Shown in pieces: positions 43,524-51,137 of a stretch of 64,000 nt of DNA. Position numbers and translations under genes: made by a program. The notes beneath the pieces are model-generated. The model made no database searches, had not been told where the DNA came from, and saw nothing but the letters and a program-made list of their open reading frames with translations. Source of the DNA: DASZHJ01 sp963735465 (GTDB taxonomy: Bacteria > Pseudomonadota > Alphaproteobacteria > ATCC43930 > CGMCC-115725); assembly GCA_963735465.1 (NCBI GenBank), contig CAVTLA010000001.1, positions 4,588,001 to 4,652,000 on the forward strand, written 5' to 3'. Position 1 is the stretch's first letter; every line of letters starts with the position of its first letter.

Positions 43524-44510
43524 ATGAAAGCACTTCTCTGCAGGGAATTCGGGCCGCCGGACTCGCTGGTGCTGGAGGAGGTACCGTCGCGCCATCCCGG
43601 CCCCGGCGAGGTCGCGATCCGCGTGATGGCCGCCGGGGTCAATTTCCCCGATCTCCTGATCACCCAGGACAAGTACCAGGTGAAGCCGCCGCTGCCCTTC
43701 GCGCCTGGCGGCGAGGTGGCGGGCATCGTCGATCGCGTGGGATCCGAGGTCCGCAAGTTCAAGCCCGGCGATCGCGTCATGGCCTATGTCGTCACCGGCG
43801 GCTTCGCCGAGGAAGTGGTGGTGGATGCCGGCAACGTGCTGCCGATGCCCGCGTCCCTGGATTTCATCGCCGCCGCCGCCTTCACCATGACCTATGGCAC
43901 CTCGCTCTATGCGCTGCAGGATCGCGGGCAGCTCGCCCGCGGCGAGACGCTGCTGGTGCTGGGCGCCGCCGGCGGCGTCGGCCTCGCGGCGGTGGAGATC
44001 GGCGCGGCGCTGGGGGCGCGGGTGATCGCGGCGGCCTCCAGCGACGACAAGCTGGCGCTCTGCCGCGAGCATGGCGCCACCGAGGGCATCAACTACGGCC
44101 GCGAGAACCTGCGCGAGCGCATCCGCGCCTTGACCGGCGATACCGGCGCCGACGTGGTCTACGATCCCGTGGGCGGCGGCTATTCCGAGCAGGCGCTCCG
44201 CGGCACCGCCTGGGGCGGCCGCTTCCTGGTGGTGGGTTTCGCCAGCGGCGAGATCGCCCGCGTGCCGCTCAATCTGGCGCTGCTCAAGGGCTGCTCCATC
44301 GTCGGCGTCTCCTGGGGCGGCTTCCTGCGCCGGGCGATGCCGGGGAGGGCTCGCCACCTCGAGGAGCTGGCGCGCCTCGCCGACACCTACAAGCTGCGCC
44401 CTCATGTCTCCGAGACATACCCCCTGGAGCGCGCCGCCGAGGCGCTGAATGCCATGGCCGAGCGCCGCCTCAAGGGCAAGGCGGTGATCCTCGTCGGAGA
44501 GCGCTCGTAG
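43524..44510 (+). CDS. Zinc-free medium-chain dehydrogenase, NADPH:quinone oxidoreductase-like
   Basis: The 328-residue protein belongs to the quinone oxidoreductase branch of the medium-chain dehydrogenases. The N-terminal GroES-like domain (EVAIRVMAAGVNFPDLLITQDKY) lacks the zinc ligands. The nucleotide-binding motif LGAAGGVGLAAVEIGAALGARV is near residue 150. It could reduce enoyl-CoA, quinone or acryloyl-type substrates. It begins 13 bp after the DUF35 gene and is probably the fifth enzyme of this operon. Confidence 0.9.
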   Translation: MKALLCREFGPPDSLVLEEVPSRHPGPGEVAIRVMAAGVNFPDLLITQDKYQVKPPLPFAPGGEVAGIVDRVGSEVRKFKPGDRVMAYVVTGGFAEEVVVDAGNVLPMPASLDFIAAAAFTMTYGTSLYALQDRGQLARGETLLVLGAAGGVGLAAVEIGAALGARVIAAASSDDKLALCREHGATEGINYGRENLRERIRALTGDTGADVVYDPVGGGYSEQALRGTAWGGRFLVVGFASGEIARVPLNLALLKGCSIVGVSWGGFLRRAMPGRARHLEELARLADTYKLRPHVSETYPLERAAEALNAMAERRLKGKAVILVGERS

Positions 44511-44542
44511 GGCTTCAACTATTCGAGTCGGGGAGGAAAGTC

Positions 44543-45502
44543 ATGACCGCAACGCTGGGGACCGATCGCTTCAAGTACCGGGTCCAGGAAGGCTGGGGCA
44601 GCCTGCCGGCCGGCTGGTCGTTCCGGGACGTGGCGGCGGTCGGTGTCGACCACAAGGACAACGTCTACGTCTTCAATCGCGGCGAGCACCCGATGCTCGT
44701 CTTCGACCGCCAGGGCAATTTCCTGCGCTCCTGGGGCGAGGGCGTGTTCCACCGCGCCCACGGGCTGCACATGGCGCCGGACGAGACGATCTACTGCACC
44801 GACGATGGCGATCACACCGTCCGGCGGTGCTCCCTCGACGGCAAGGTACTGCTGGAGATCGGCATCCCCGGCAAGCCCGCGCCCTATATGAGCGGCGCGC
44901 CCTTCCACCGCTGCACCCACACCGCGCTCTCGCCCAAGGGCGAGATCTACGTCTCCGACGGCTACGGCAATTCCCGCGTCCACAAATTCTCGCCCGACGG
45001 CAAGCTGCTGATGTCCTGGGGCGGGCCCGGCACCGATCCCGGCGAGTTCAACATCGTCCACAACATCTGCTGCGACGGCGACGGCTGGGTCTATGTGGCG
45101 GACCGGGAGAACCACCGCGTCCAGGTCTTCGACGGCAACGGCAAGTACGAGACCCAGTGGGCCAACCTGCACCGTCCCTGCGGCCTCTACATGCCCCCGG
45201 GCAAGCAGCCGATCTGCTACATCGGCGAGCTCGGCCCCGCGCTCGCAGTCAATCTCAACGTGCCCAACATCGGTCCCCGCGTCAGCATCGTCACCCACGA
45301 GGGCAAGCTGCTGGCACGATTGGGCACGCTCCCCGCCGGCCTCGCCGCCGGCCGCTTCATCGCGCCGCACGGGCTCGCAGTCGACTCACACGGCGACATC
45401 TACGTGGGCGAGGTCGGGTATACGGCGTGGTCCAGCGTCTTCCCGGAGCAGCCAGTGCCGGCGGGGCTGCGCACGCTGCAGAAGCTGGTGAAGGAGAGCT
45501 AG
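44543..45502 (+). CDS. NHL-repeat beta-propeller protein, peptidyl-amidoglycolate-lyase-like
   Basis: The 319-residue protein has at least five NHL-type blades, such as VYVFNRGEHPMLVFDRQGNFLRSWG, IYVSDGYGNSRVHKFSPDGKLLMSWG and VYVADRENHRVQVFDGNG. No signal peptide is seen, so it should be cytoplasmic. It follows the quinone oxidoreductase after 32 bp with GGGGAGGAAAG upstream, making it likely the last gene of the acyl-CoA operon. Related proteins are annotated as amidating lyases or lactonases, but the activity here is unknown. A family A repeat with a terminator hairpin follows. Confidence 0.82.
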   Translation: MTATLGTDRFKYRVQEGWGSLPAGWSFRDVAAVGVDHKDNVYVFNRGEHPMLVFDRQGNFLRSWGEGVFHRAHGLHMAPDETIYCTDDGDHTVRRCSLDGKVLLEIGIPGKPAPYMSGAPFHRCTHTALSPKGEIYVSDGYGNSRVHKFSPDGKLLMSWGGPGTDPGEFNIVHNICCDGDGWVYVADRENHRVQVFDGNGKYETQWANLHRPCGLYMPPGKQPICYIGELGPALAVNLNVPNIGPRVSIVTHEGKLLARLGTLPAGLAAGRFIAPHGLAVDSHGDIYVGEVGYTAWSSVFPEQPVPAGLRTLQKLVKES

Positions 45503-45519
45503 CCGACCGGGTCAGGCAT

Positions 45520-45630
45520 TCTGCGTTCTTCGAGTCGCGCGCTCAGGCGCGCGGCTAAGGATGAGGAGCTTTTCCTCCTGCCATCCGAAATGATCCTCAT
45601 CCTGAGCCGGCGCGAAGCGCCGGCGATTTT
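45520..45630. repeat. Intergenic inverted repeat (family A, copy 2) with terminator hairpin
   Basis: The inner arms AGGATGAGGA (45558-45567) and TCCTCATCCT (45594-45603) match the core of copy 1 near 5.03 kb. Just after it GCCGGCGC-GAA-GCGCCGGC (45606-45624) runs into GATTTT, a textbook intrinsic terminator. The element separates the convergent NHL and VOC genes. Confidence 0.75.
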
Positions 45631-45690
45631 GCATATCGAGTCACGACTTGAATACATGGTCGAGTAAGAGCGCGCTTCGTGGCGCTCGCC

Positions 45691-46131
45691 TCACTCCGCC
45701 CGCCACTCCGCCAATTCCACCGTGATGTCTTCGGGACCGCGCAGGAAGACAAGCTTGCGGTCATGAAACTCCATCACGTGATTGCGCAGCTCGATCCCGG
45801 CCGCCGTGAGCTTCGCGATTTCGGCATCCAGATCGTCGACGGCAAAGCACACGTGATTGAACCCGAGCTTGTCGAGGCGGTCGATGTTCGAGTCGGGCAG
45901 GGGATCCGGCCGGCGGTAGTGCAGGAGCTGCACCTCGATGTGGGGCGCGGCGTTCTCGAGCGCGAGCGTCACGTGATCCGCCTCGATCCCCGCGACTCCC
46001 ATGTAGTCCTCCATGACTTTGCCGGTCACGACCGCGACCTTGCTTTCCTTGAAGCCCAGCAACGCGAAGAATCCCTTGGCTCTATTGAGGTCGTGCACGA
46101 CGATCGTGACGTGATCGAAACCTCTGACCAT
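45691..46131 (-). CDS. VOC-family protein (glyoxalase/dioxygenase fold)
   Basis: This 146-residue protein has the two beta-alpha-beta-beta-beta units of the vicinal oxygen chelate fold. Likely metal ligands are His7 (GFDHVTIVV), the histidine of NHVCFAVDDLD, and a glutamate in ITVELAEW. VOC enzymes include glyoxalases, epimerases and extradiol dioxygenases; no finer call is possible. The start ATG 46131 begins the first motif. A frame runs on upstream, but that part belongs to the broken SDR gene about 90 bp away on the same strand. Confidence 0.85.
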   Translation of the reverse strand: MVRGFDHVTIVVHDLNRAKGFFALLGFKESKVAVVTGKVMEDYMGVAGIEADHVTLALENAAPHIEVQLLHYRRPDPLPDSNIDRLDKLGFNHVCFAVDDLDAEIAKLTAAGIELRNHVMEFHDRKLVFLRGPEDITVELAEWRAE

Positions 46132-46220
46132 CGGCCGGTTCCTTCCGTGAGCGCCAAGAAACTCATTCCCGACCGTGTTCCAATCAATTGGTGTCGGAAC
46201 ACAGCCCTTCACGACTGCCT

Positions 46221-46981
46221 TTACCGCACTCCGCCCGCCACATCGATGATCGTGCCGGTTACGTAGGACGCCTTCTCCGACAGCAGCCAGACGATCGCTT
46301 CCGCCACCTCCAGCGCGCTGCCGGCGCGGCCGATCGGCATCTTGGGGCCGAGGCGCGTCACGCGGTCGTCCTGGCCGGCGCGGGCGTGGATGTCGGTGTC
46401 GATGAGGCCGGGCCTGACCGCGTTGACGCGGATGCCGACGCCGGCGGTCTCGGCGGCGAGGCCGAGGGTCATGGTATCGACGGCGCCTTTGGAGGCGGCG
46501 TAGTCGATCCACATCTTGGGCGAGCCGGTGGTGGCGCCGATCGAGGAGACATTGACGATGGCGCCGCCCTTGCCGCCGTGCCGGGTCGACATGCGCTTCA
46601 CCGCCTCGCGGGCGCAGATGCAAGGCGCCGACGACATTGACCCGCATCATGTCGACGACGCGGTCGAACTTCATCTGCTCGATGAAGCGCCGCTCGCCGC
46701 CGAGGATGCCGGCGTTGTTGACGAGGCTGGTTAGCGGTCCGAAGGCTTTGTCGGTCTCGGCGAAGAGGCGCAGCACGATATCGGCCTCCTTGCCCATATC
46801 GGCGGCGACCGCGAGGCCGCGTCCGCCGGAGGCCGCGATGTCGCTTCACCACGGCGTCCGCCGAGGCGCGGTCGCTCTGGTAGTTCACGACGACGTCGGC
46901 ACCCTGCTGGCTCCGAGGAGCCGCGCGGTGGCGGCGCCGATGCCGCGGCTGGCGCCGGTGACGATCGCGGTCTGCTTCATC
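46221..46981 (-). pseudogene. Short-chain dehydrogenase/reductase with three frameshifts
   Basis: Translation from ATG 46981 gives MKQTAIVTGASRGIGAATARLL, the SDR cofactor motif, but then hits a stop. Reading resumes in other frames as QGADVVVNYQSDRASADAVV, then DIAASGGRGLAVAADMGKEAD...NNAGILGGE, then CAREAVKRMSTRHGGKGGAIVNVSSIG...DYAASKG to the stop at 46221. Indels are needed at about 46910, 46847 and 46622. A whole SDR of about 250 residues is recovered when they are corrected. Three lesions within 300 bp argue for a dead gene or a poor stretch of assembly. Catalytic Ser, Tyr and Lys codons are all still there. Confidence 0.85.
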
Positions 46982-46984
46982 GGT

Positions 46985-48025
46985 TCACGCTGCTCCCGCG
47001 AGGTTGCCGAGGCGGGTCGCGCGGGCCTCGGCTTCGAGCGCGATCTCCATCACCTTGAAGCAATGAGACTGGGCCATGGCGCGCTCGGTCCGCTCGTGCA
47101 CGTCGGCGATGAGATTGGCGTAATAGGGCAAGGTCGCGTCGCTGCAATCGATGTAGCGGGTGGCATCGTTGGTGACGATGAAGAGATGGTCGGTGCCGGG
47201 CCGTCCGGCGATGTCGACGTATTTGCGCAGCTCGATATAACCCTTGGTGCCGAGGATGGTAAGACGCCCGTCGCCCCAGTTGGCGAGTCCGTCCGGCGTG
47301 TACCAGTCCATGCGGATATAGGCCTGGGTGCGCCCGCTCCGCAGCAGCATCTCGCCGAAATCCTCCAGGCCGGGATCGCCGGGATTGGCGAAATTGCCCA
47401 CCGACGAGGTCACGACCTCGGCGTCGGTCGAGCCGGTGAAAAACAGGAACTGGTCGATCTGGTGGCAGCCGATGTCGCAGAGGATGCCGCCATAGCGCGC
47501 ACGGTCAAAGAACCACGCGGGCCGCAGATGCCGATTGAGCCGATGCGGGCCCAACCCCACGGTCTGCACGACGGTGCCGATCTCGCCGGCCGCGACCAGC
47601 TCCGCGGCGCGGGTCACCGCCTTCACCTCGAAGCGCTCGGAGTAATTCACCGACCAGATCCGGCCGGTCTCCTTGACCGCCTGGCGCAGCGCCGCCAGCT
47701 CCGCCTTGGTGGTGCAGCCGGGCTTGTCCACCATGACGTCCTTGCCGTGGCGCATCGCCTCGATGGCCAGCGCCGTACGGTCGCTGGGGATCGCCGCGGT
47801 CGTGATCAGCTTGATGTCGGGATTCTCCAGAAGCACGCGCTTGTCGGTGACGCGGGGAATGTTGGGAAACCGGCGCAGGAATCCCTCGAGGGGTCCGGGC
47901 TCGCCCTCGGTCCAATAGCCCACGCAGTCGCAGCCAAGCTCGAGAAGGCGTCCGACCTGCTCGTAGATGTGCCGGTGGTCGAGACCGATGGCGGCGAATT
48001 TCAGAGGCGGCGGTGCGGCTGGCAT
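46985..48025 (-). CDS. Gfo/Idh/MocA-family oxidoreductase
   Basis: The 346-residue protein has an N-terminal NAD(P) Rossmann domain (KFAAIGLDHRHIYEQVGRLLELG) and the typical second-domain segment. The family motif EKP appears as DKP in DVMVDKPGCTTKAEL, and CDIGCHQIDQFLFF carries the catalytic-region histidine. These enzymes oxidise sugars, sugar acids or inositols. It lies 11 bp downstream of a second family member on the same strand and 3 bp before the broken SDR, so the three form one operon. The closest role is sugar oxidation ahead of the dehydratase route. Confidence 0.9.
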   Translation of the reverse strand: MPAAPPPLKFAAIGLDHRHIYEQVGRLLELGCDCVGYWTEGEPGPLEGFLRRFPNIPRVTDKRVLLENPDIKLITTAAIPSDRTALAIEAMRHGKDVMVDKPGCTTKAELAALRQAVKETGRIWSVNYSERFEVKAVTRAAELVAAGEIGTVVQTVGLGPHRLNRHLRPAWFFDRARYGGILCDIGCHQIDQFLFFTGSTDAEVVTSSVGNFANPGDPGLEDFGEMLLRSGRTQAYIRMDWYTPDGLANWGDGRLTILGTKGYIELRKYVDIAGRPGTDHLFIVTNDATRYIDCSDATLPYYANLIADVHERTERAMAQSHCFKVMEIALEAEARATRLGNLAGAA

Positions 48026-48036
48026 GACGGACCTCT

Positions 48037-49080
48037 TCAGCGGACGGCGTCGGTCGCCGGCGCCACCGCCTGGCGGCGCTCGGCGGAGTGGAGGAGCGCG
48101 TCGATCAGGCGATGCACGCCCAGCACCTCGCGCCCGGTGGCGGTGGGCGCGCGGCCGGCGTCGAGGGCGTCGAAGAAATCCGCGATCAGCGCCATGTGGG
48201 CGTCGTGGGGAAACGCCATGGGATCGGCGCCGCCGCCGGTCTTGCCCTGGCCCGCCACCTCCTCGCTCCGCCCGTCCAGCCATTGCACGCGCAGCGCGTC
48301 GCCGGTGAGCATCGCCGTGCCCTTGGTGCCGGTGAGGATGAGCTGCTCCGGCGTGCCGGGGTAGAAGCCCGTGGTGGCGATGACGCCGCCCAGCGCGCCG
48401 TTGGCGAAGCGCAGGCCGGCGCTGACGAAATCCTCGGTCTCCATGCGATGGAGAGGGCTGGTTCCGGCCACGGCGGAAACCTCGGCGACGGGTCCGGTCA
48501 GGCTCAGCATGAGATCGAGGGAGTGAATCGCCTGGCTGATCAGGACGCCGCCGCCATCCCGGGCGAGGGTGCCGCGACCGGGCTCGTCGTAATAGGCCTG
48601 GGGCCGCCACCAGGGCACCGTGAGCTGGGCCAGCGCGAGATCGCCGAGCGCGCCCTCGGCGAGAAGCTGGCGCAGCCGGACCGCCGCCGGGCGGAAGCGA
48701 TGCTGCAGCACGATGCCGAGGCGGATCTTCGCCGCGGCGCAGATGCCGACGATACGCTCCGCCGCCGCCGTGGTGCGCTCGATCGGCTTCTCCATGATCA
48801 CGTGCTTACCCGCCGCCGCCAGCCGCTCGATCAGCTCGAGGCGCGCGTTGGGCGGCGTCAGGAGCAGCACGGTATCGATGTCGGGATCGAGCACGCGGTC
48901 GACGGAATCGACGATTGGAAAATCAAAGGCCTTGGCGAAAGTAGCGCGGCGCTGGGCGCTCGGGCTCCAGGCGGCGGCGACCCGCAGGCGGCCCGCCTGC
49001 TGCAGATCCCTGAGGCTCTTCGCATGGGGCGTCACCGCCATGCCGAGGCCGATGATCGCGACGGAGTGCGGTTTCGACAT
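48037..49080 (-). CDS. Gfo/Idh/MocA-family oxidoreductase
   Basis: This 347-residue enzyme has the Rossmann motif AIIGLGMAVTPHAKSL and the canonical EKP motif in HVIMEKPIERTTAAAE. GVLISQAIHSLDLMLSL carries the conserved histidine. It is the first gene of the leftward operon that also holds the second Gfo/Idh/MocA gene and the SDR pseudogene. Its start lies about 107 bp from the divergent GntR gene across a paired operator-like sequence, so GntR probably regulates it. The likely substrate is a hexose, hexonate or lactone precursor. Confidence 0.9.
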   Translation of the reverse strand: MSKPHSVAIIGLGMAVTPHAKSLRDLQQAGRLRVAAAWSPSAQRRATFAKAFDFPIVDSVDRVLDPDIDTVLLLTPPNARLELIERLAAAGKHVIMEKPIERTTAAAERIVGICAAAKIRLGIVLQHRFRPAAVRLRQLLAEGALGDLALAQLTVPWWRPQAYYDEPGRGTLARDGGGVLISQAIHSLDLMLSLTGPVAEVSAVAGTSPLHRMETEDFVSAGLRFANGALGGVIATTGFYPGTPEQLILTGTKGTAMLTGDALRVQWLDGRSEEVAGQGKTGGGADPMAFPHDAHMALIADFFDALDAGRAPTATGREVLGVHRLIDALLHSAERRQAVAPATDAVR

Positions 49081-49102
49081 TCCCTATCCTTTCAATGGCC
49101 GC

Positions 49103-49140
49103 GGATACTTGCACGCGTGTATTCTTGCATGCAAGTATCC
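49103..49140. promoter_or_regulatory. Inverted repeat in the divergent spacer, probable GntR operator
   Basis: GGATACTTGCA (49103-49113) and TGCAAGTATCC (49130-49140) are perfect 11-bp inverted arms. The right half also contains the perfect palindrome TTGCATGCAA (49125-49134). ATAC-rich half-sites fit FCD-type GntR regulators. The site lies between the Gfo/Idh/MocA operon and the GntR gene and could control both. Confidence 0.75.
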
Positions 49141-49186
49141 CGGCAGGCCGCCGCGACGGCGGCACTTGATCTCGGGATCGTCAGCC

Positions 49187-49906
49187 ATGGACGCCGTGCC
49201 GTCCTTTCGTCCGCTGCGGCGGGACACCATCTCGGCCCAGGTGCACGCCCATCTCCGCCAGCAGATCGTGCGCGGCCGCTACCTGCCGCGCCAGCGCATC
49301 TCCGAGAACGAGCTCGCCGCCGCCCTCGGCGTCAGCCGCACGCCGGTGCGCGAGGCGCTCGGCAAGCTGCAGGACGAGCGGCTCATAGAGACCGTGCCCC
49401 AGCGCGGCACCATCATCGCGCCGATCCCCGTCGCCGACGTCCACGCCAACCAGTTCGTCCGCGAAGCGCTGGAATGCGCCACCATCGCCAGGGCCGCCGA
49501 GCGCGCGACGTCGGCGGACGCGCGGCGCCTGCGCTCGATGCTGGAGAGCCAGCGCGAGGCGCGGGAGGCGGACGACGCCTTCTTCGCCGCCGACGAGGCG
49601 ATGCATGCCGAGCTCATGCGGATCGCCGGCCAGCCCAGCGTCTGGCGGGTGGTGGAGACGGCGAAGCTGCAGCTCGACCGCGTGCGCCACCTCACGGTCA
49701 GGAGCCAGATCAAGCGGCAGTCCATCCTCCGCGAGCACACGGCGATCGTGCAGCGCGTCATCGCCCATGACCCCGAGGGCGCGGTCACGGCGATGCGCCA
49801 GCATCTGCGCGGCATCTTCGCCTCCATCGAGCCGATCCTGCGGGAGCATCCCGAATTCTTCGTGACGGCGTCAGGCGACGCCGCCGCCATTCGCACGCCG
49901 GCCTGA
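49187..49906 (+). CDS. GntR-family regulator with FCD domain
   Basis: The 239-residue regulator has a winged helix (about 12-75: VHAHLRQQIVRGRYLPRQRISENELAAALGVSRTPVREALGKLQ) and a helical FCD effector domain. FCD domains usually bind organic or sugar acids with a metal. It precedes the enolase-superfamily dehydratase by 22 bp and diverges from the Gfo/Idh/MocA operon. A role as the local regulator of sugar-acid catabolism is therefore likely. An inverted repeat in the divergent spacer is its probable operator. ATG 49187 begins the domain region. Confidence 0.92.
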   Translation: MDAVPSFRPLRRDTISAQVHAHLRQQIVRGRYLPRQRISENELAAALGVSRTPVREALGKLQDERLIETVPQRGTIIAPIPVADVHANQFVREALECATIARAAERATSADARRLRSMLESQREAREADDAFFAADEAMHAELMRIAGQPSVWRVVETAKLQLDRVRHLTVRSQIKRQSILREHTAIVQRVIAHDPEGAVTAMRQHLRGIFASIEPILREHPEFFVTASGDAAAIRTPA

Positions 49907-49928
49907 ACAAGAGGGACTTCCAGATTTC

Positions 49929-51128
49929 ATGAAGATCACCGACATCAAGACCTTCCTGGTGCAGGCGGGCGCGCCGCCGGATGCCGCCTGGGCGTCGGAC
50001 GGCAAGGGGATGCAGAACACCAGCCGCAACTGGCTCTTCGTCAAGGTCTATACGGACGAGGGCGTCACCGGCGTCGGCGAGGGCAGCGGCTGGCCGCGCG
50101 TCATCGAGACCGCGGTGCTGGATCTCAAGACTGTGCTGGTGGGCGAGGATCCCGCCCACATCGAGAAGCTTTGGCAGAAGATGATGTCCGCCATCATGGG
50201 CCATGGCATGACCGGCGTGGTGGGCGGCGGCGCCATGACCGCGATCGAGATGGCGCTCTGGGATATCAAGGGCAAGGCGCTGAACACGCCGGTCTGGAAC
50301 CTGCTCGGCGGCCAGGTCCGCGACAAGATCCGCATCTATAGCCACGCCAGCACGCCGGAGGTGGCGTTGGGGCTGAAGGAGCAGGGCTTCACCGCGATCA
50401 AGACCGGCGGCGTGCGCGACATCCTGCACAAGGTGTCGGCGATCCGCGACGCCGTGGGCGACGAGATCGATCTGATGGTCGATCTCCACGGCCCGCCGTG
50501 GATGACGCCCAAGGATGCGATCGTGCTGGGCCGCTCGCTCGAGCCGCTGCACCTCCTCTTCATGGAGGATCCGATCGCACCGGAGAATCTCGACGCCTAT
50601 CAGCGCATCCAGGATGCGGTGGCGATCCCGCTGGCGGCGGGGGAGCGCATGAGCACGATCTGGGGCCTCCGCCCGCTGATCGAGCGCGATCTCGTCGACG
50701 TCATCCAGCCCGACACCGGTCGTGCCGGCGGCATCATGCAGATGAAGAAGATGGCGGCGATGGCGGAAAGCCACGGCATCACCGTGGCGCCCCATTCAGG
50801 CTCCCTGGGACCGATCGCCGAGTTCGCGGCGCTGCACCTGATGGCGGCGATCCCCAATGCCCTGATGCTGGAGCGGATCGAGAACGACTGGGCGGGCCGC
50901 AACGAGGTGATCTCGGCGCCGCCGGTGCGGGACGGCGGCTTTCTCGTGGTGCCGACCGCGCCGGGCCTCGGCGTCGACATCGTCGAGGACGTGATCGCCC
51001 GCTATCCGAGCCAGCGCAACGTCAGCATCTCCGCCGGCGGCTACGAGCCCGGCACCGAGATGGAGTTCCTCTACCAGCAGGTCCGCCTCCGGCGCGCGGC
51101 CAGCTTCAAGCCGAGAAAGAAGAAATAG
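49929..51128 (+). CDS. Enolase-superfamily sugar-acid dehydratase (galactonate-dehydratase-like)
   Basis: The 399-residue protein has the superfamily metal ligands Asp185 (VDLHG), Glu213 (FMEDP) and Glu239 (AAGER), with His187 two residues after the first ligand and a catalytic His289 in APHSGSLG. This D-x-H plus distant histidine arrangement is that of the galactonate/gluconate/mannonate dehydratase branch, which dehydrates aldonic acids to 2-keto-3-deoxy sugars. KDGal kinase and KDPGal aldolase genes about 3 kb downstream would complete a De Ley-Doudoroff route. The exact sugar acid is unknown; a mandelate-racemase-like activity is the alternative. Confidence 0.88.
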   Translation: MKITDIKTFLVQAGAPPDAAWASDGKGMQNTSRNWLFVKVYTDEGVTGVGEGSGWPRVIETAVLDLKTVLVGEDPAHIEKLWQKMMSAIMGHGMTGVVGGGAMTAIEMALWDIKGKALNTPVWNLLGGQVRDKIRIYSHASTPEVALGLKEQGFTAIKTGGVRDILHKVSAIRDAVGDEIDLMVDLHGPPWMTPKDAIVLGRSLEPLHLLFMEDPIAPENLDAYQRIQDAVAIPLAAGERMSTIWGLRPLIERDLVDVIQPDTGRAGGIMQMKKMAAMAESHGITVAPHSGSLGPIAEFAALHLMAAIPNALMLERIENDWAGRNEVISAPPVRDGGFLVVPTAPGLGVDIVEDVIARYPSQRNVSISAGGYEPGTEMEFLYQQVRLRRAASFKPRKKK

Positions 51129-51137
51129 CGGACCGCC

